A stretch of 64,000 bases of DNA, taken from Streptomyces hawaiiensis (GTDB taxonomy: Bacteria > Actinomycetota > Actinomycetes > Streptomycetales > Streptomycetaceae). A program made the translations under genes and the position numbers. Below, in pieces: positions 7,617-16,180 of this stretch (the first letter of the stretch is position 1; the number at the start of each line of letters is the position of its first letter). The notes under the pieces are model-generated. The model was not told the origin of the DNA. It ran no database searches and saw only the letters and a list, made by a program, of their open reading frames with translations. The stretch spans positions 8,308,001 to 8,372,000 of the forward strand of contig NZ_CP021978.1 in NCBI RefSeq assembly GCF_004803895.1, in the 5' to 3' direction.

Positions 7617-9220
7617 CGCAGTGTCAGCTCCCGCTCTGCCGCCGCGATGGCGTCGTGGTGCAGGTCGAACGCCGGGGACTCGCTGCGGATCTTCGGCATG
7701 GTGATGAAGTTGTGCCGCGGCGGCGGGCAGGAGGTCGCCCACTCCAGGGAGCGGCCGTAGCCCCACGGGTCGTCCGCCGTGACCTTCTCGCCGTACTTCG
7801 CCGTCTTCCACACGTTGTAGAAGAACGGCAGCATCGACATGCCGAGCAGGAACGAGAAGACACTCGACACCGTGTTGAGGGTCGTCAGTCCCTCCACCGC
7901 CAGATAGTCGGGGATCCGCCGCTGCATGCCCTCGGCACCGAGCCAGTGCTGGACGAGGAACGTGCCGTGGAAGCCGATGAACAGCGTCCAGAAGGTGATC
8001 TTGCCGAGGCGCTCGTCCAGCATCTTGCCGGTGAACTTCGGCCACCAGAAGTGGAAGCCGGAGAACATCGCGAACACGACCGTCCCGAAGATCACGTAGT
8101 GGAAGTGCGCCACCACGAAGTACGAGTCCGAGACGTGGAAGTCGAGGGGCGGCGAGGCCAGCAGCACACCGGTGAGTCCGCCGAAGACGAAGGTGATCAG
8201 GAAGCCGGTCGCCCAGAGCATCGGTGTCTCGAAGGACAACGAGCCCTTCCACATCGTTCCGATCCAGTTGAAGAACTTCACGCCGGTCGGGACCGCGATG
8301 AGGAACGTCATGAAGGAGAAGAACGGCAGCAGCACACCGCCGGTGACGTACATGTGGTGGGCCCACACCGTCACGGACAGACCCGCGATCGCGATGGTCG
8401 CGCCGATCAGACCCGTGTAACCGAACATCGGCTTGCGGGAGAAGACCGGGATGACCTCGGAGATGATGCCGAAGAACGGCAACGCGATGATGTACACCTC
8501 TGGATGGCCGAAGAACCAGAAGAGGTGTTGCCACAGCAACGCCCCGCCGTTGGCGGAGTCGAAGATGTGCGCGCCGAACTTGCGGTCGGCCTCCAGCGCG
8601 AACAGGGCCGCGGCCAGCACCGGGAAGGCGAGCAGGACCAGGACACCGGTCAGCAGCACGTTCCACACGAAGATCGGCATGCGGAACATCGTCATGCCCG
8701 GGGCGCGCATGCAGATGATCGTGGTGATGAAGTTGACCGAGCCGAGGATGGTGCCGAAGCCGGAGAAGGCCAGACCCATGATCCACATGTCGGCGCCGAT
8801 ACCCGGGCTGCGGACCGCGTCCGAGAGCGGGCTGTAGGCGAACCAGCCGAAGTCGGCCGCGCCCTGCGGGGTGAGGAAGCCGCCCACCGCGATGAGCGAG
8901 CCGAACAGGTACAGCCAGTAGGCGAACATGTTCAGCCGCGGGAACGCCACGTCCGGCGCGCCGATCTGCAGCGGCATGATCCAGTTCGCGAAACCGGCGA
9001 ACAGCGGCGTCGCGAACATCAGCAGCATGATCGTGCCGTGCATCGTGAACGCCTGGTTGAACTGCTCGTTCGACATGATCTGCAGACCAGGCCGGGCCAG
9101 CTCGGCGCGCATGAGCAGCGCCATCACGCCGCCGATGACGAAGAACGCGAACGACGTGACCAGGTACATCGTGCCGATCGTCTTGTGATCAGTGGTCGTC
9201 AGCCACTTGAGGTGCCTCAT
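7613..9220 (-). CDS. ctaD: Cytochrome c oxidase subunit I, orphan paralogue
   Basis: The 535-residue haem-copper oxidase subunit has about twelve membrane helices and the diagnostic motifs TMHGTIMLLMF (haem a ligand region), WFFGHPEVYII (CuB His plus the cross-linked Tyr), AHHMY and VAHFHYVIFG. It is the catalytic subunit that reduces oxygen to water and pumps protons. It starts at MRHLKWLTTTDHKTIG, shorter at the N-terminus than the usual Streptomyces ctaD, which has about 20 extra residues. No ctaC, ctaE, ctaF or qcr genes are nearby, so this looks like a second copy that would have to share the other subunits. It is divergent from an ECF sigma gene that could control it. Confidence 0.93.
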   Translation of the reverse strand: MRHLKWLTTTDHKTIGTMYLVTSFAFFVIGGVMALLMRAELARPGLQIMSNEQFNQAFTMHGTIMLLMFATPLFAGFANWIMPLQIGAPDVAFPRLNMFAYWLYLFGSLIAVGGFLTPQGAADFGWFAYSPLSDAVRSPGIGADMWIMGLAFSGFGTILGSVNFITTIICMRAPGMTMFRMPIFVWNVLLTGVLVLLAFPVLAAALFALEADRKFGAHIFDSANGGALLWQHLFWFFGHPEVYIIALPFFGIISEVIPVFSRKPMFGYTGLIGATIAIAGLSVTVWAHHMYVTGGVLLPFFSFMTFLIAVPTGVKFFNWIGTMWKGSLSFETPMLWATGFLITFVFGGLTGVLLASPPLDFHVSDSYFVVAHFHYVIFGTVVFAMFSGFHFWWPKFTGKMLDERLGKITFWTLFIGFHGTFLVQHWLGAEGMQRRIPDYLAVEGLTTLNTVSSVFSFLLGMSMLPFFYNVWKTAKYGEKVTADDPWGYGRSLEWATSCPPPRHNFITMPKIRSESPAFDLHHDAIAAAERELTLR

Positions 9221-9325
9221 GCCCCGCCTGTGTCCGCGCCCCGTTCGGACGTCACACTTCACCGACGCGACGAGAATCACGAAACCGGGTGTGACGATCG
9301 AGAAGGTGCCGGACACGTACGGGAC

Positions 9326-9892
9326 ATGAGCAACGACGAGATCTTCGCCGCTGCCTACCGCGAGCACTACTGGGCGGTCAGCCGTTATGTCGCGCGTCGA
9401 CTGGACGGGCGGGCCGGCGAGGTGGAGGAAGTGGTGGCGGAGGTGTTCACGGTCGCCTGGCGGCGCCGGGCCGACCTCCCGGCCGCCGCGCTGCCCTGGC
9501 TGTACGGCGTGGCACGCAACTGCCTGGCCAACGCGGTACGCGGCCACGGACGCCGCCGCCGGCTCGTCGACCGGCTCGGCAACGACCACACCGCGCACGG
9601 CCGGCACATCGCGGCGGGCCCCGAGGCCGACACGCCCGGCGGCTGGGTGCACGAGGCACTCGCCCGGCTCTCCGCCGCCGACCAGGAGGTGCTGCGCCTG
9701 ACGGCCTGGGAGCAACTCGGTATCGAGGAGGTCGCCGTCGCCCTCGGCTGCGGCAGCCGGGCCGCCGCCATGCGGCTGCACCGCGCCCGGGGCCGCCTCA
9801 GAGCGGAGATCGACCGGATGCGTCCCGAGTCCCGGTACCCGATCGCTGAGCACTCCTGCATGACCGCCCCGAAGGAACACGGCCATGGCTGA
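9326..9892 (+). CDS. ECF-type RNA polymerase sigma factor
   Basis: The 188-residue protein has the sigma2 region (FAAAYREHYWAVSRYVARRL, EEVVAEVFTVAWRR, ALPWLYGVARNCLAN) and the sigma4 helix-turn-helix (LSAADQEVLRLTAWEQLGIEEVAVALGC then AAAMRLHRARGRL). It is a short, two-domain extracytoplasmic-function sigma factor. Its stop overlaps the start of the downstream membrane-protein gene by 8 bp, implying coupled synthesis with its likely partner. It is divergent from the orphan ctaD. I could not find a clear GGAAC/CGTC-type autoregulated promoter in the 105-nt spacer. Confidence 0.9.
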   Translation: MSNDEIFAAAYREHYWAVSRYVARRLDGRAGEVEEVVAEVFTVAWRRRADLPAAALPWLYGVARNCLANAVRGHGRRRRLVDRLGNDHTAHGRHIAAGPEADTPGGWVHEALARLSAADQEVLRLTAWEQLGIEEVAVALGCGSRAAAMRLHRARGRLRAEIDRMRPESRYPIAEHSCMTAPKEHGHG

Positions 9893-11090
9893 CGAACTCG
9901 AACTGCTGCGCGGCGCCGACCCGGTGCCGCCCGACGGCCCACACTTCGGCGACGGTCCTCTGGATCACAAGGCCGAGCTTCGCCTCGAGCGGCTGCTGCG
10001 GGACCCGGGGGACGGGCTTTCCGGGCGGATGCGGGACCCGGGGGACCGGCCCTCCTGGCGCCTGCGGGCTCGGCCGGGGTGGCTCTCCGGTCGTCCGCGG
10101 GACCGGCGGAGTCTCCTCTCCGGTCGTCGTCTGCGAGACCGGCGGCGCCTCTCCTCGGCCCGCCTGCGGGCTCGGCCGGGGTGGCCCTCCGGTCGTCTGC
10201 GGGACCGGCTGCCGCCCGGTTCCGGCCGGTTCCGGCCGTGGTCCCGATCGGTGTGGGGGTCCCGGCTGGCCTGGGGGCTGGTCGCCTCGGCCGTCGTCGC
10301 CGCCCTGACCCTCACCTTCGTGCTGAGCGGCCCGAGCACCACGTCCGCGGTCGCCGCGCCCCGCCCGCTGGTGATCGAGTCGGGCTCCACACCCGTACCG
10401 CTGGACCGGCTGGCCGACCGCGCCGCGGCCGAGGCTGCGGCCGACGGCGCGGCCCGGCTGCGCAAAGGCACGCACGTGCAGTCCTGGAGCCTGGGAATGT
10501 CGGACGACAAGCCCCCGATCACCCTGCCCGAGGAGCGCATCGTGCGCTGGCGGCCGGACGGCAGCCACACCGAACTCGTCGTGGCGACCGACCCGAGGCG
10601 CCCCGGCCGTCCGGTCCTCTCCGACGAGGACGGCGCACCGCGGCTCGTCGACGACCGTCACGTCCTCCTCGACCAGACCTACCCGCCCAGCTGGAGCGAC
10701 GCCCCGCCCGAGTCGCCCCCGCCCCATGACCCGGCGCGGCTGCGCGCCTACCTGATGGAGGCTCAATCCATCGACACGCTGACCACGCCAGAGTTGCTGG
10801 ACGCCACGGCGACGCTGCTGGACCACTGGACGCTCGGCGCGCGGGAGAGCGCGGTGCTGGCCCGGCTCCTGGCCGGCGCGGAGGGGCTGCGGCCGGCCGG
10901 CCAGGTGACCGACCGGCTGGGCCGACGCGGCCAGGCCTACGTGAACGACTCGCGCGGCGTTCGCCGCATGCTGATCATGGACCCGGCCACCGGCGCCGTC
11001 CTCGGGCTGGAGAGCACCCTCAGCAGCCCGGATCCCGAGTACGGCGTCGAAAAGGGCGCCGTCATGTCGTACAGCGCCTGGATGCGCTGA
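9885..11090 (+). CDS. CU044_5270-type membrane protein, partner of the ECF sigma
   Basis: The 401-residue protein has three parts: an N-terminal cytoplasmic region of about 125 residues rich in Arg, Gly and Pro with internal repeats; one membrane helix (WGLVASAVVAALTLTFVLSG, about 127-147); and an extracellular domain beginning near residue 150. Proteins of the CU044_5270 type are regularly encoded after ECF sigma genes in actinomycetes and may act like anti-sigma factors or envelope sensors. The usual zinc anti-sigma motif is absent. The Arg-rich repeats are unlike a normal sigma-binding domain and may be a recent expansion. Confidence 0.75.
   Translation: MADELELLRGADPVPPDGPHFGDGPLDHKAELRLERLLRDPGDGLSGRMRDPGDRPSWRLRARPGWLSGRPRDRRSLLSGRRLRDRRRLSSARLRARPGWPSGRLRDRLPPGSGRFRPWSRSVWGSRLAWGLVASAVVAALTLTFVLSGPSTTSAVAAPRPLVIESGSTPVPLDRLADRAAAEAAADGAARLRKGTHVQSWSLGMSDDKPPITLPEERIVRWRPDGSHTELVVATDPRRPGRPVLSDEDGAPRLVDDRHVLLDQTYPPSWSDAPPESPPPHDPARLRAYLMEAQSIDTLTTPELLDATATLLDHWTLGARESAVLARLLAGAEGLRPAGQVTDRLGRRGQAYVNDSRGVRRMLIMDPATGAVLGLESTLSSPDPEYGVEKGAVMSYSAWMR
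10060..10208 (+). repeat. Intragenic tandem-type repeat in the membrane protein gene
   Basis: A 47-nt block at 10060-10106 recurs at 10162-10208 with two mismatches, a period of 102 nt (34 codons), and a degraded third copy of its 3' half lies near 10122-10149. The repeat encodes LRARPGWxSGRxRDR in the cytoplasmic arm. The in-frame period keeps the gene open. Confidence 0.7.
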
Positions 11091-11480
11091 TCACACCCCG
11101 GTGACACCGAGTTGCCGGGCGGCGGCCTCCACCGTCTGCTCCAGCAGCGTGGCGATGGTCATCGGACCGACGCCGCCCGGCACCGGTGTGATCAGCGAGG
11201 CCAGCTCCACGGCGGAGTCGAACTCGACGTCGCCGACGTTCCCCGCGTTGTACCCGGCGTCGATGACCACGGCGCCGGGCTTGATGTCCTGGCCGTGGAC
11301 GAGGCGGGGCCTGCCCACCGCGGCCACCACGATGTCGGCCTCGCGCACGGCCGCCGACAGGTCCCGCGTGCGCGAGTGGCAGTAGCTGGTGTGCTGCTTC
11401 GCCCAGGCGCACGGCATCGACTTCCGCGGGGCCGCTCCCCGGTGGTGCTCCACCTCGGCGCCAGTCACGGCCCGGCCCCA
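11091..11480 (-). pseudogene. folD: folD remnant (C-terminal third of methylene-THF dehydrogenase/cyclohydrolase)
   Basis: The readable part matches only the last ~115 residues of bifunctional FolD: CHSRTRDLSAAVREADIVVA, then RPRLVHGQDIKPGAVVIDAG and ITPVPGGVGPMTIATLLEQT. The N-terminal catalytic part and most of the NADP domain, about 170 residues, are missing. Reading upstream, the frame loses FolD similarity near 11420-11450 and runs into the palindromic element at 11484-11549. A true start cannot be found. The gene was probably cut by insertion or deletion at the palindrome. Its stop is directly adjacent to the stop of the convergent membrane-protein gene. Confidence 0.78.
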
Positions 11481-11483
11481 TCC

Positions 11484-11549
11484 TAGGTCGTGTCCGCGAG
11501 GTCCCGCCTGCCCTCCGGGCGAACGACGGGACCTCGCGGACACGACCTA
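11484..11549. repeat. 66-bp element with perfect 23-bp inverted repeats
   Basis: The left arm at 11484-11506 (TAGGTCGTGTCCGCGAGG...) and right arm at 11527-11549 are exact reverse complements around a 20-nt loop. Both ends carry TA, which would fit TA-target transposons. It abuts the broken folD. It may be a pair of IS termini left after internal deletion, a MITE, or simply a strong terminator; the length and exactness of the arms and the neighbouring gene truncation favour a mobile-element relic. Confidence 0.6.
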
Positions 11550-11571
11550 ACCGAGCACGGCAAGGCTCCCG

Positions 11572-11937
11572 CTACTCGTCCCAGGCCTGGACCAGGGTCT
11601 GTTCGGCGATCTTGCCGCCGCGCAGCGCGATCATGGACTCGGACAGGACGCGTACCCCGTCCGCGTACTCGCAGCTCTCGCTGTAGGCCGCCTCGTCGCC
11701 CTGGATGACGCACCGCTCCAGCTTGTGCGACATGTCGCGGCTGTAGACGTCGTCCAGCATCCGGCCGATCTCGTCCCGGCCGTGCAGGACCTTGGGGTGG
11801 CTGGGCTGGGTCGTGCGGTCCACGATGCGAAGCTCCGCGTCGTCGGCGTACAGGGAGAGCAGGATGTCCGGGGTCTGTCCTTCCACGCCCCGGCGCAGGG
11901 TCTCCCGGTCGAAGGCGGGGTCTGCCGCGGTTCCCAT
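11572..11937 (-). CDS. SnoaL/NTF2-like small protein
   Basis: The 121-residue protein starts at ATG 11937 after a perfect AGGAGGT. Its pattern, a first helix followed by LLSLYADDAELRIVD, then VLHGRDEIGRMLDDVYSRDM, a middle strand and ALRGGKIAEQTLVQAWDE, is that of the SnoaL-like branch of the NTF2 superfamily, which form small alpha+beta barrels that bind or isomerise hydrophobic substrates. No catalytic Asp/His pair can be assigned with confidence. It seems to be a single-gene unit. Confidence 0.72.
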   Translation of the reverse strand: MGTAADPAFDRETLRRGVEGQTPDILLSLYADDAELRIVDRTTQPSHPKVLHGRDEIGRMLDDVYSRDMSHKLERCVIQGDEAAYSESCEYADGVRVLSESMIALRGGKIAEQTLVQAWDE

Positions 11938-12111
11938 GATGACCTCCTTCGAAGGGCCGCGGCCCGACGGGAGCGGGCCGCGAAAGGCCTCTCCTGACGA
12001 GCGTCCTCCCGCCCGGCGGGGTCGGCAAACGCAGCCGGGGCACCGGGCCTGACGGGTGAGGGGCACCGCCCGCCCGTGTCCGCCGGGGGGCCCGCCCGCG
12101 TTGCGAAAGGC

Positions 12112-12399
12112 ATGATCTCAACGCGGCGTATCGCCGCCGCCGTTGGTCTCGCCGCTGGGGTCACCGGCCTCGCCGCGCCGATGGCGAACGCGGCCGACGC
12201 GGAAGCGAAGAGCCCGCTCAGCCCGATGGCCACGCTCGACTCGCTGACCGTGAGCGACATCCCCGCCGAGCACAGGGACGAGATCCCGCGGCCCTCCTCG
12301 CAGCCGGCCGGGCTCAACCGCCTCAACGACCTCGACCAGCTGAACCATGTCGTCGGTCTGGGCTCCCCGGTCTTCGGCTTCGTTCCGAACGTCCGCTGA
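12112..12399 (+). CDS. Small secreted protein
   Basis: The 95-residue product starts at ATG 12112 (GAAAGG lies very close upstream). It has a clear signal peptide, RR in the n-region and cleavage after MANA near residue 27. The mature part is about 68 residues, without cysteine, ending LNRLNDLDQLNHVVGLGSPVFGFVPNV. It resembles the small secreted proteins common in streptomycetes, but I do not recognise a family. A strong stem-loop follows. Confidence 0.65.
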   Translation: MISTRRIAAAVGLAAGVTGLAAPMANAADAEAKSPLSPMATLDSLTVSDIPAEHRDEIPRPSSQPAGLNRLNDLDQLNHVVGLGSPVFGFVPNVR

Positions 12400-12405
12400 C
12401 GCCGC

Positions 12406-12449
12406 GCGTGCGGGAGGTCCGACCGGATCCGGGCGGACCTCCCGCACGC
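12406..12449. terminator. Bidirectional stem-loop terminator
   Basis: A perfect 16-bp stem (12406-12421 with 12434-12449, starting GCGTGCGGGAGGTCCG) with a 12-nt loop lies between the convergent small secreted protein and ABC transporter genes. Confidence 0.8.
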
Positions 12450-12455
12450 CCGCGT

Positions 12456-14210
12456 TCAGTCCGCGGTGGCCAGGAACTGCGTCGCCGCCAGCTCCGCGTA
12501 GAGCGGATCGGCCGTCACGAGCTCACGGTGTGTGCCGACGGCCCGGACCCGGCCCGCGTCCATCACCACGATCCGGTCGGCCATCGTCACCGTGGACAGC
12601 CGGTGCGCCACGACGAGGACCGTGGTCGTCCGGGCCACGTCCGCGACGGTGTCGCGCAGCGCCGCCTCGTTCACCGCGTCCAGTTGCGAGGTCGCCTCGT
12701 CGAGCAGCAGCAGTCGGGGGCGGCGCAGCAGCGCGCGGGCGATGGCGACGCGCTGCCGCTCACCGCCGGACAGCTTGGTGCCGCGGTGCCCCACGAGCGT
12801 GTCGAGGCCGGCGGGCAGCCGGGAGATCAGGCCGTCGAGCCGGGTCGTCTTGAGCACCCGCGCGAGGGCGTCCTCGTCCGCCTCCGGATGGCCCAGCAGC
12901 AGGTTGTCCCGCAGTGAGCCCGACAGGACCGGCGCGTCCTGCTCGACGTAGCCGATCGCGGCGCGCAGCCGGGGCAGCTCCCAGTCGTGCAGGTCCCGCC
13001 CGTCCAGCGTGATCACACCGGTCTCGGGGTCGTAGAACCGCTCGATCAGGGAGAAGACGGTGGTCTTGCCGGCGCCGGAGGGGCCGACGAACGCCGTCAT
13101 GCCCTGCGCGGGCACGGTGAACGTCACCCCGTGGTGGACGTAGGGCAGGTCGTCGGCGTAGCGGAAGCGGACGTCGTCGAAGGTGAGGGCGGCGGGCTGC
13201 GCGCCGGGGGAGGGCAGCGGTGCGGCCTCGGCGGCCGGCTCGGAGGGCAGGCGCAGCGCCTCCTCGATGCGGGTGAGGGCCGCGGCGCCCGTCTGGTACT
13301 GCGTGATGGCGCCGACGACCTGCTGTATCGGTGACATCAGGTAGAAGACGTACAGCAGGAACGCCACCAGGGTGCCCACGTCGACCGCGCCGGTCGCGAC
13401 CCGCGCGCCGCCCACGGCGAGCACCGTGATGAAGGCGATCTGCATGGCCAGCCCCGCCGTGTTGCCCGCGGCCGCCGACCACTTGGCGGCCCGCACGCTC
13501 TGCCGCCACGACTCCTCGGCCGCCTCGTGCAGCGTCCGCTCCTCGCGGTGCTCCGCACCGGACGCCTTCACGGTGCGCAGGGCGCCGAGGATCCGCTCCA
13601 GCGAGGCACCCATGACGCCCACCGCGCTCTGCGCCTGCCGGCTCGCCTGGTTGATGCGCGGCACGATCACCCCGAGGACCACGCCCGCGCCCAGGATCAC
13701 GGCGAGGGTGACGCCGAGCAGCACGGCGTCCACGAAACCCATCATCACCACCGTGGCGACGAGGGTGAGCCCGCCCGTGCCCAGGCCGACCAGCGAGTCG
13801 GTGGTGACCGCGCGCAGCAGGGTCGTGTCGGAGGTGATGCGGGCCATCAGGTCCCCGGGTTCGCTGCGGTCCACGGCCGGTATGCGCAGCCGCAGCAGAT
13901 ACGACGACAGGGCGCGCCGCGCGCCGAGCACCACCGACTCGGCGGTGCGGGTCAGCACGTACGAACCCAGCGCGCCCAGCGCCGCGTTGGCCACGACCAG
14001 GGCCGACATGGCGAGCAGGGCGCCGGTGATGGCCCGGTCGTGCGACAGGTCGTCGATCAGGCCCCGCGCGACCAGCGGCAGCAGCAGCCCGGTCGCCCCG
14101 GTGACCAGCGAGAGCAGCGCGCCGGCGAACAGGGACCAGCGGTGCGGCCGTACGTATCCGAGGAGCTGCCGCCACGCGGGTGTGGCGGTCTCGGTCTCTG
14201 CGATGCTCAC
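12456..14210 (-). CDS. ABC transporter, fused permease-ATPase (exporter type)
   Basis: The 584-residue half-transporter has an N-terminal membrane domain with six helices (about 20-310) and a C-terminal ATPase. In the ATPase are Walker A GPSGAGKTT, signature LSGGERQRVAIARALL and Walker B LLLLDEATSQLDAV, followed by the switch His in VVAHRLST. The order membrane domain then ATPase marks a multidrug or lipid exporter that works as a homodimer. Nothing nearby reveals the substrate. It is transcribed away from the mycothiol-linked dehydrogenase gene across a 162-nt spacer. Confidence 0.9.
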   Translation of the reverse strand: MSIAETETATPAWRQLLGYVRPHRWSLFAGALLSLVTGATGLLLPLVARGLIDDLSHDRAITGALLAMSALVVANAALGALGSYVLTRTAESVVLGARRALSSYLLRLRIPAVDRSEPGDLMARITSDTTLLRAVTTDSLVGLGTGGLTLVATVVMMGFVDAVLLGVTLAVILGAGVVLGVIVPRINQASRQAQSAVGVMGASLERILGALRTVKASGAEHREERTLHEAAEESWRQSVRAAKWSAAAGNTAGLAMQIAFITVLAVGGARVATGAVDVGTLVAFLLYVFYLMSPIQQVVGAITQYQTGAAALTRIEEALRLPSEPAAEAAPLPSPGAQPAALTFDDVRFRYADDLPYVHHGVTFTVPAQGMTAFVGPSGAGKTTVFSLIERFYDPETGVITLDGRDLHDWELPRLRAAIGYVEQDAPVLSGSLRDNLLLGHPEADEDALARVLKTTRLDGLISRLPAGLDTLVGHRGTKLSGGERQRVAIARALLRRPRLLLLDEATSQLDAVNEAALRDTVADVARTTTVLVVAHRLSTVTMADRIVVMDAGRVRAVGTHRELVTADPLYAELAATQFLATAD

Positions 14211-14372
14211 GGCGCTCCCTCGGCGTCGGCGGAGCGTTCAGGCTATGTCGCCGCCGAACCGCGCGGCCTGCCCTTTCCGCACAGCGGAGGGTGGCCGATC
14301 CGCACCCCTTACCGATCAGTCGCGCGTAGGGTCGGGAAGGAACGGACCCCGGCCGACGAAGGAGTCAGCACC

Positions 14373-15461
14373 ATGGCCCAGGAAGTACGCGGCGTGATCG
14401 CCCCAGGCAAGGACGAGCCGGTGCGGATCGAAACGGTCGTGGTGCCCGACCCCGGCCCGGGCGAGGCCGTGGTGCGGGTGCAGGCCTGCGGGGTCTGCCA
14501 CACCGACCTGCACTACAAGCAGGGCGGCATCAACGACGAGTTCCCGTTCCTGCTGGGCCACGAGGCCGCGGGTGTGGTCGAGGCCGTCGGCGCCGGCGTC
14601 ACCGACGTCGAGCCGGGTGACTTCGTCATCCTCAACTGGCGTGCGGTGTGCGGGAAGTGCCGGGCCTGTCTGCGCGGGCGGCCCTGGTACTGCTTCGACA
14701 CCCACAATGCCCGGCAGAAGATGACCCTCGCCTCGACCGGCCAGGAGCTGTCGCCGGCTCTCGGTATCGGGGCTTTCGCGGAGAAGACGCTGGTCGCGGC
14801 CGGGCAGTGCACCAAGGTCGACCCCGGCGTCGCCCCGCAGGTGGCCGGGCTGCTGGGCTGCGGTGTGATGGCCGGCATCGGCGCCGCGATCAACACCGGG
14901 AACGTCGGCCGGGGCGACTCGGTCGCCGTCATCGGCTGCGGCGGTGTCGGCGACGCGGCCATCGCCGGTTCGCAGCTGGCCGGGGCGGCGACGATCATCG
15001 CCGTCGACATCGACGACCGCAAGCTGGAGACCGCCCGCTCCATGGGCGCCACCCACACCGTCAACTCGCGCGAGAACGACCCGGTCGAGGCGATCCGCGA
15101 GCTCACCGGCGGCTTCGGCGCGGACGTCGTCATCGAGGCCGTCGGCCGCCCGGAGACGTACAAGCAGGCTTTCTACGCCCGTGACCTCGCCGGCACGGTC
15201 GTCCTGGTCGGCGTCCCCACGCCCGAGATGAAGCTCGAACTGCCGCTGCTCGACGTCTTCGGCCGCGGCGGAGCCCTGAAGTCCAGCTGGTACGGCGACT
15301 GCCTGCCCTCCCGCGACTTCCCCATGCTGATCGACCTGCATCTGCAGGGGCGTCTGGACCTCGGCGCGTTCGTGACCGAGACGATCCGGCTCGACGAGGT
15401 GGAGAAGGCGTTCGAGCGGATGCACCAGGGCGACGTGCTGCGCTCGGTGGTGGTGCTGTGA
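14373..15461 (+). CDS. mscR: S-(hydroxymethyl)mycothiol dehydrogenase
   Basis: This 362-residue zinc alcohol dehydrogenase has the catalytic zinc ligands CGVCHTD (Cys42) and LLGHEAAG (His63), the four-cysteine structural zinc loop (Cys93, 96, 99, 107), and the NAD motif IGCGGVGDAA. The sequence type matches actinobacterial mycothiol-dependent formaldehyde dehydrogenase (MscR), and pairing with a metallo-hydrolase is the usual arrangement. It oxidises the formaldehyde-mycothiol adduct to S-formylmycothiol with NAD. The start ATG follows GAAGGAG. A TAGGGT at 14327-14332 could be a -10 box. It overlaps the next gene by one base (TGATG). Confidence 0.88.
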   Translation: MAQEVRGVIAPGKDEPVRIETVVVPDPGPGEAVVRVQACGVCHTDLHYKQGGINDEFPFLLGHEAAGVVEAVGAGVTDVEPGDFVILNWRAVCGKCRACLRGRPWYCFDTHNARQKMTLASTGQELSPALGIGAFAEKTLVAAGQCTKVDPGVAPQVAGLLGCGVMAGIGAAINTGNVGRGDSVAVIGCGGVGDAAIAGSQLAGAATIIAVDIDDRKLETARSMGATHTVNSRENDPVEAIRELTGGFGADVVIEAVGRPETYKQAFYARDLAGTVVLVGVPTPEMKLELPLLDVFGRGGALKSSWYGDCLPSRDFPMLIDLHLQGRLDLGAFVTETIRLDEVEKAFERMHQGDVLRSVVVL

Positions 15462-16090
15462 TGACGACCCGCATCGAACACCTTGTCACCTCCGGGCAGT
15501 TCAGCCTCGACGGCGGCACCTGGGACGTCGACAACAACGTGTGGATCGTCGGCGACGACCACGAGGCGATCGTCATCGACGCCGCCCACGACGCCGACGC
15601 CATCGCCGAGGCCGTCGGGAACCGCCGGCTCACGGCGATCGTGTGCACGCACGCCCACAACGACCACATCGACGCCGCCCCCGCCCTCGCCGAGCGCACC
15701 GGCGCCACCATCTGGCTGCACCACGACGACCTGCCGCTGTGGAAGCAGACCCACCCGGACCGCGAGCCCGACGCCTGGCTGGTCGACGGGCAGGTCCTGG
15801 AGGCAGGCGGCGCCGACCTGCGCGTGCTGCACACCCCAGGGCACGCGCCCGGCGCGGTCTGCCTCTACGACCCCGGGCTGGGCACCGTCTTCACCGGCGA
15901 CACCCTCTTCCAGGGCGGGCCCGGCGCCACCGGCCGCTCCTTCTCGCACTTCCCGACGATCATCGACTCGATCCGCGACCGGCTGCTCACCCTGCCGCCC
16001 GATACGACGGTCCGCACCGGCCACGGCGACTCCACCACCATCGGCGCGGAGGCCCCGCGGCTGGAGGAATGGATCGCCCGGGGCCACTGA
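15461..16090 (+). CDS. Metallo-beta-lactamase-fold hydrolase, probable S-formylmycothiol hydrolase
   Basis: The 209-residue glyoxalase-II-like hydrolase has the metal motif THAHNDHID (His64, His66, Asp68, His69), the later ligand LHTPGHAPGAV, FTGDTLF and the terminal TGHGDST. Start is ATG 15461, overlapping the mscR stop; GTG 15458 is possible. Its tight coupling to mscR suggests that it hydrolyses S-formylmycothiol to formate and mycothiol, the second step of formaldehyde removal. That role is inferred from pairing. A short stem-loop follows at 16096-16116. Confidence 0.85.
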   Translation: MTTRIEHLVTSGQFSLDGGTWDVDNNVWIVGDDHEAIVIDAAHDADAIAEAVGNRRLTAIVCTHAHNDHIDAAPALAERTGATIWLHHDDLPLWKQTHPDREPDAWLVDGQVLEAGGADLRVLHTPGHAPGAVCLYDPGLGTVFTGDTLFQGGPGATGRSFSHFPTIIDSIRDRLLTLPPDTTVRTGHGDSTTIGAEAPRLEEWIARGH

Positions 16091-16095
16091 CCGCG

Positions 16096-16116
16096 TGTCG
16101 CCTGTAAAAGGCGACA
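16096..16116 (+). terminator. Short stem-loop after the formaldehyde operon
   Basis: TGTCGCC (16096-16102) pairs with GGCGACA (16110-16116) around TGTAAAA, six bases after the stop of the hydrolase gene. Confidence 0.45.
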
Positions 16117-16180
16117 GAAGATGTCCGGCTTACCCGTCACAGTGAAGGCGACAAGCAGCCACGGTCACGGGAGGTCGGAC

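Noticed and set aside
9221..9325. Possible ECF autoregulated promoter between ctaD and the sigma gene
   Set aside because: A GAAACC-like hexamer is visible but no CGTC/CGTT-type -10 at the right spacing.
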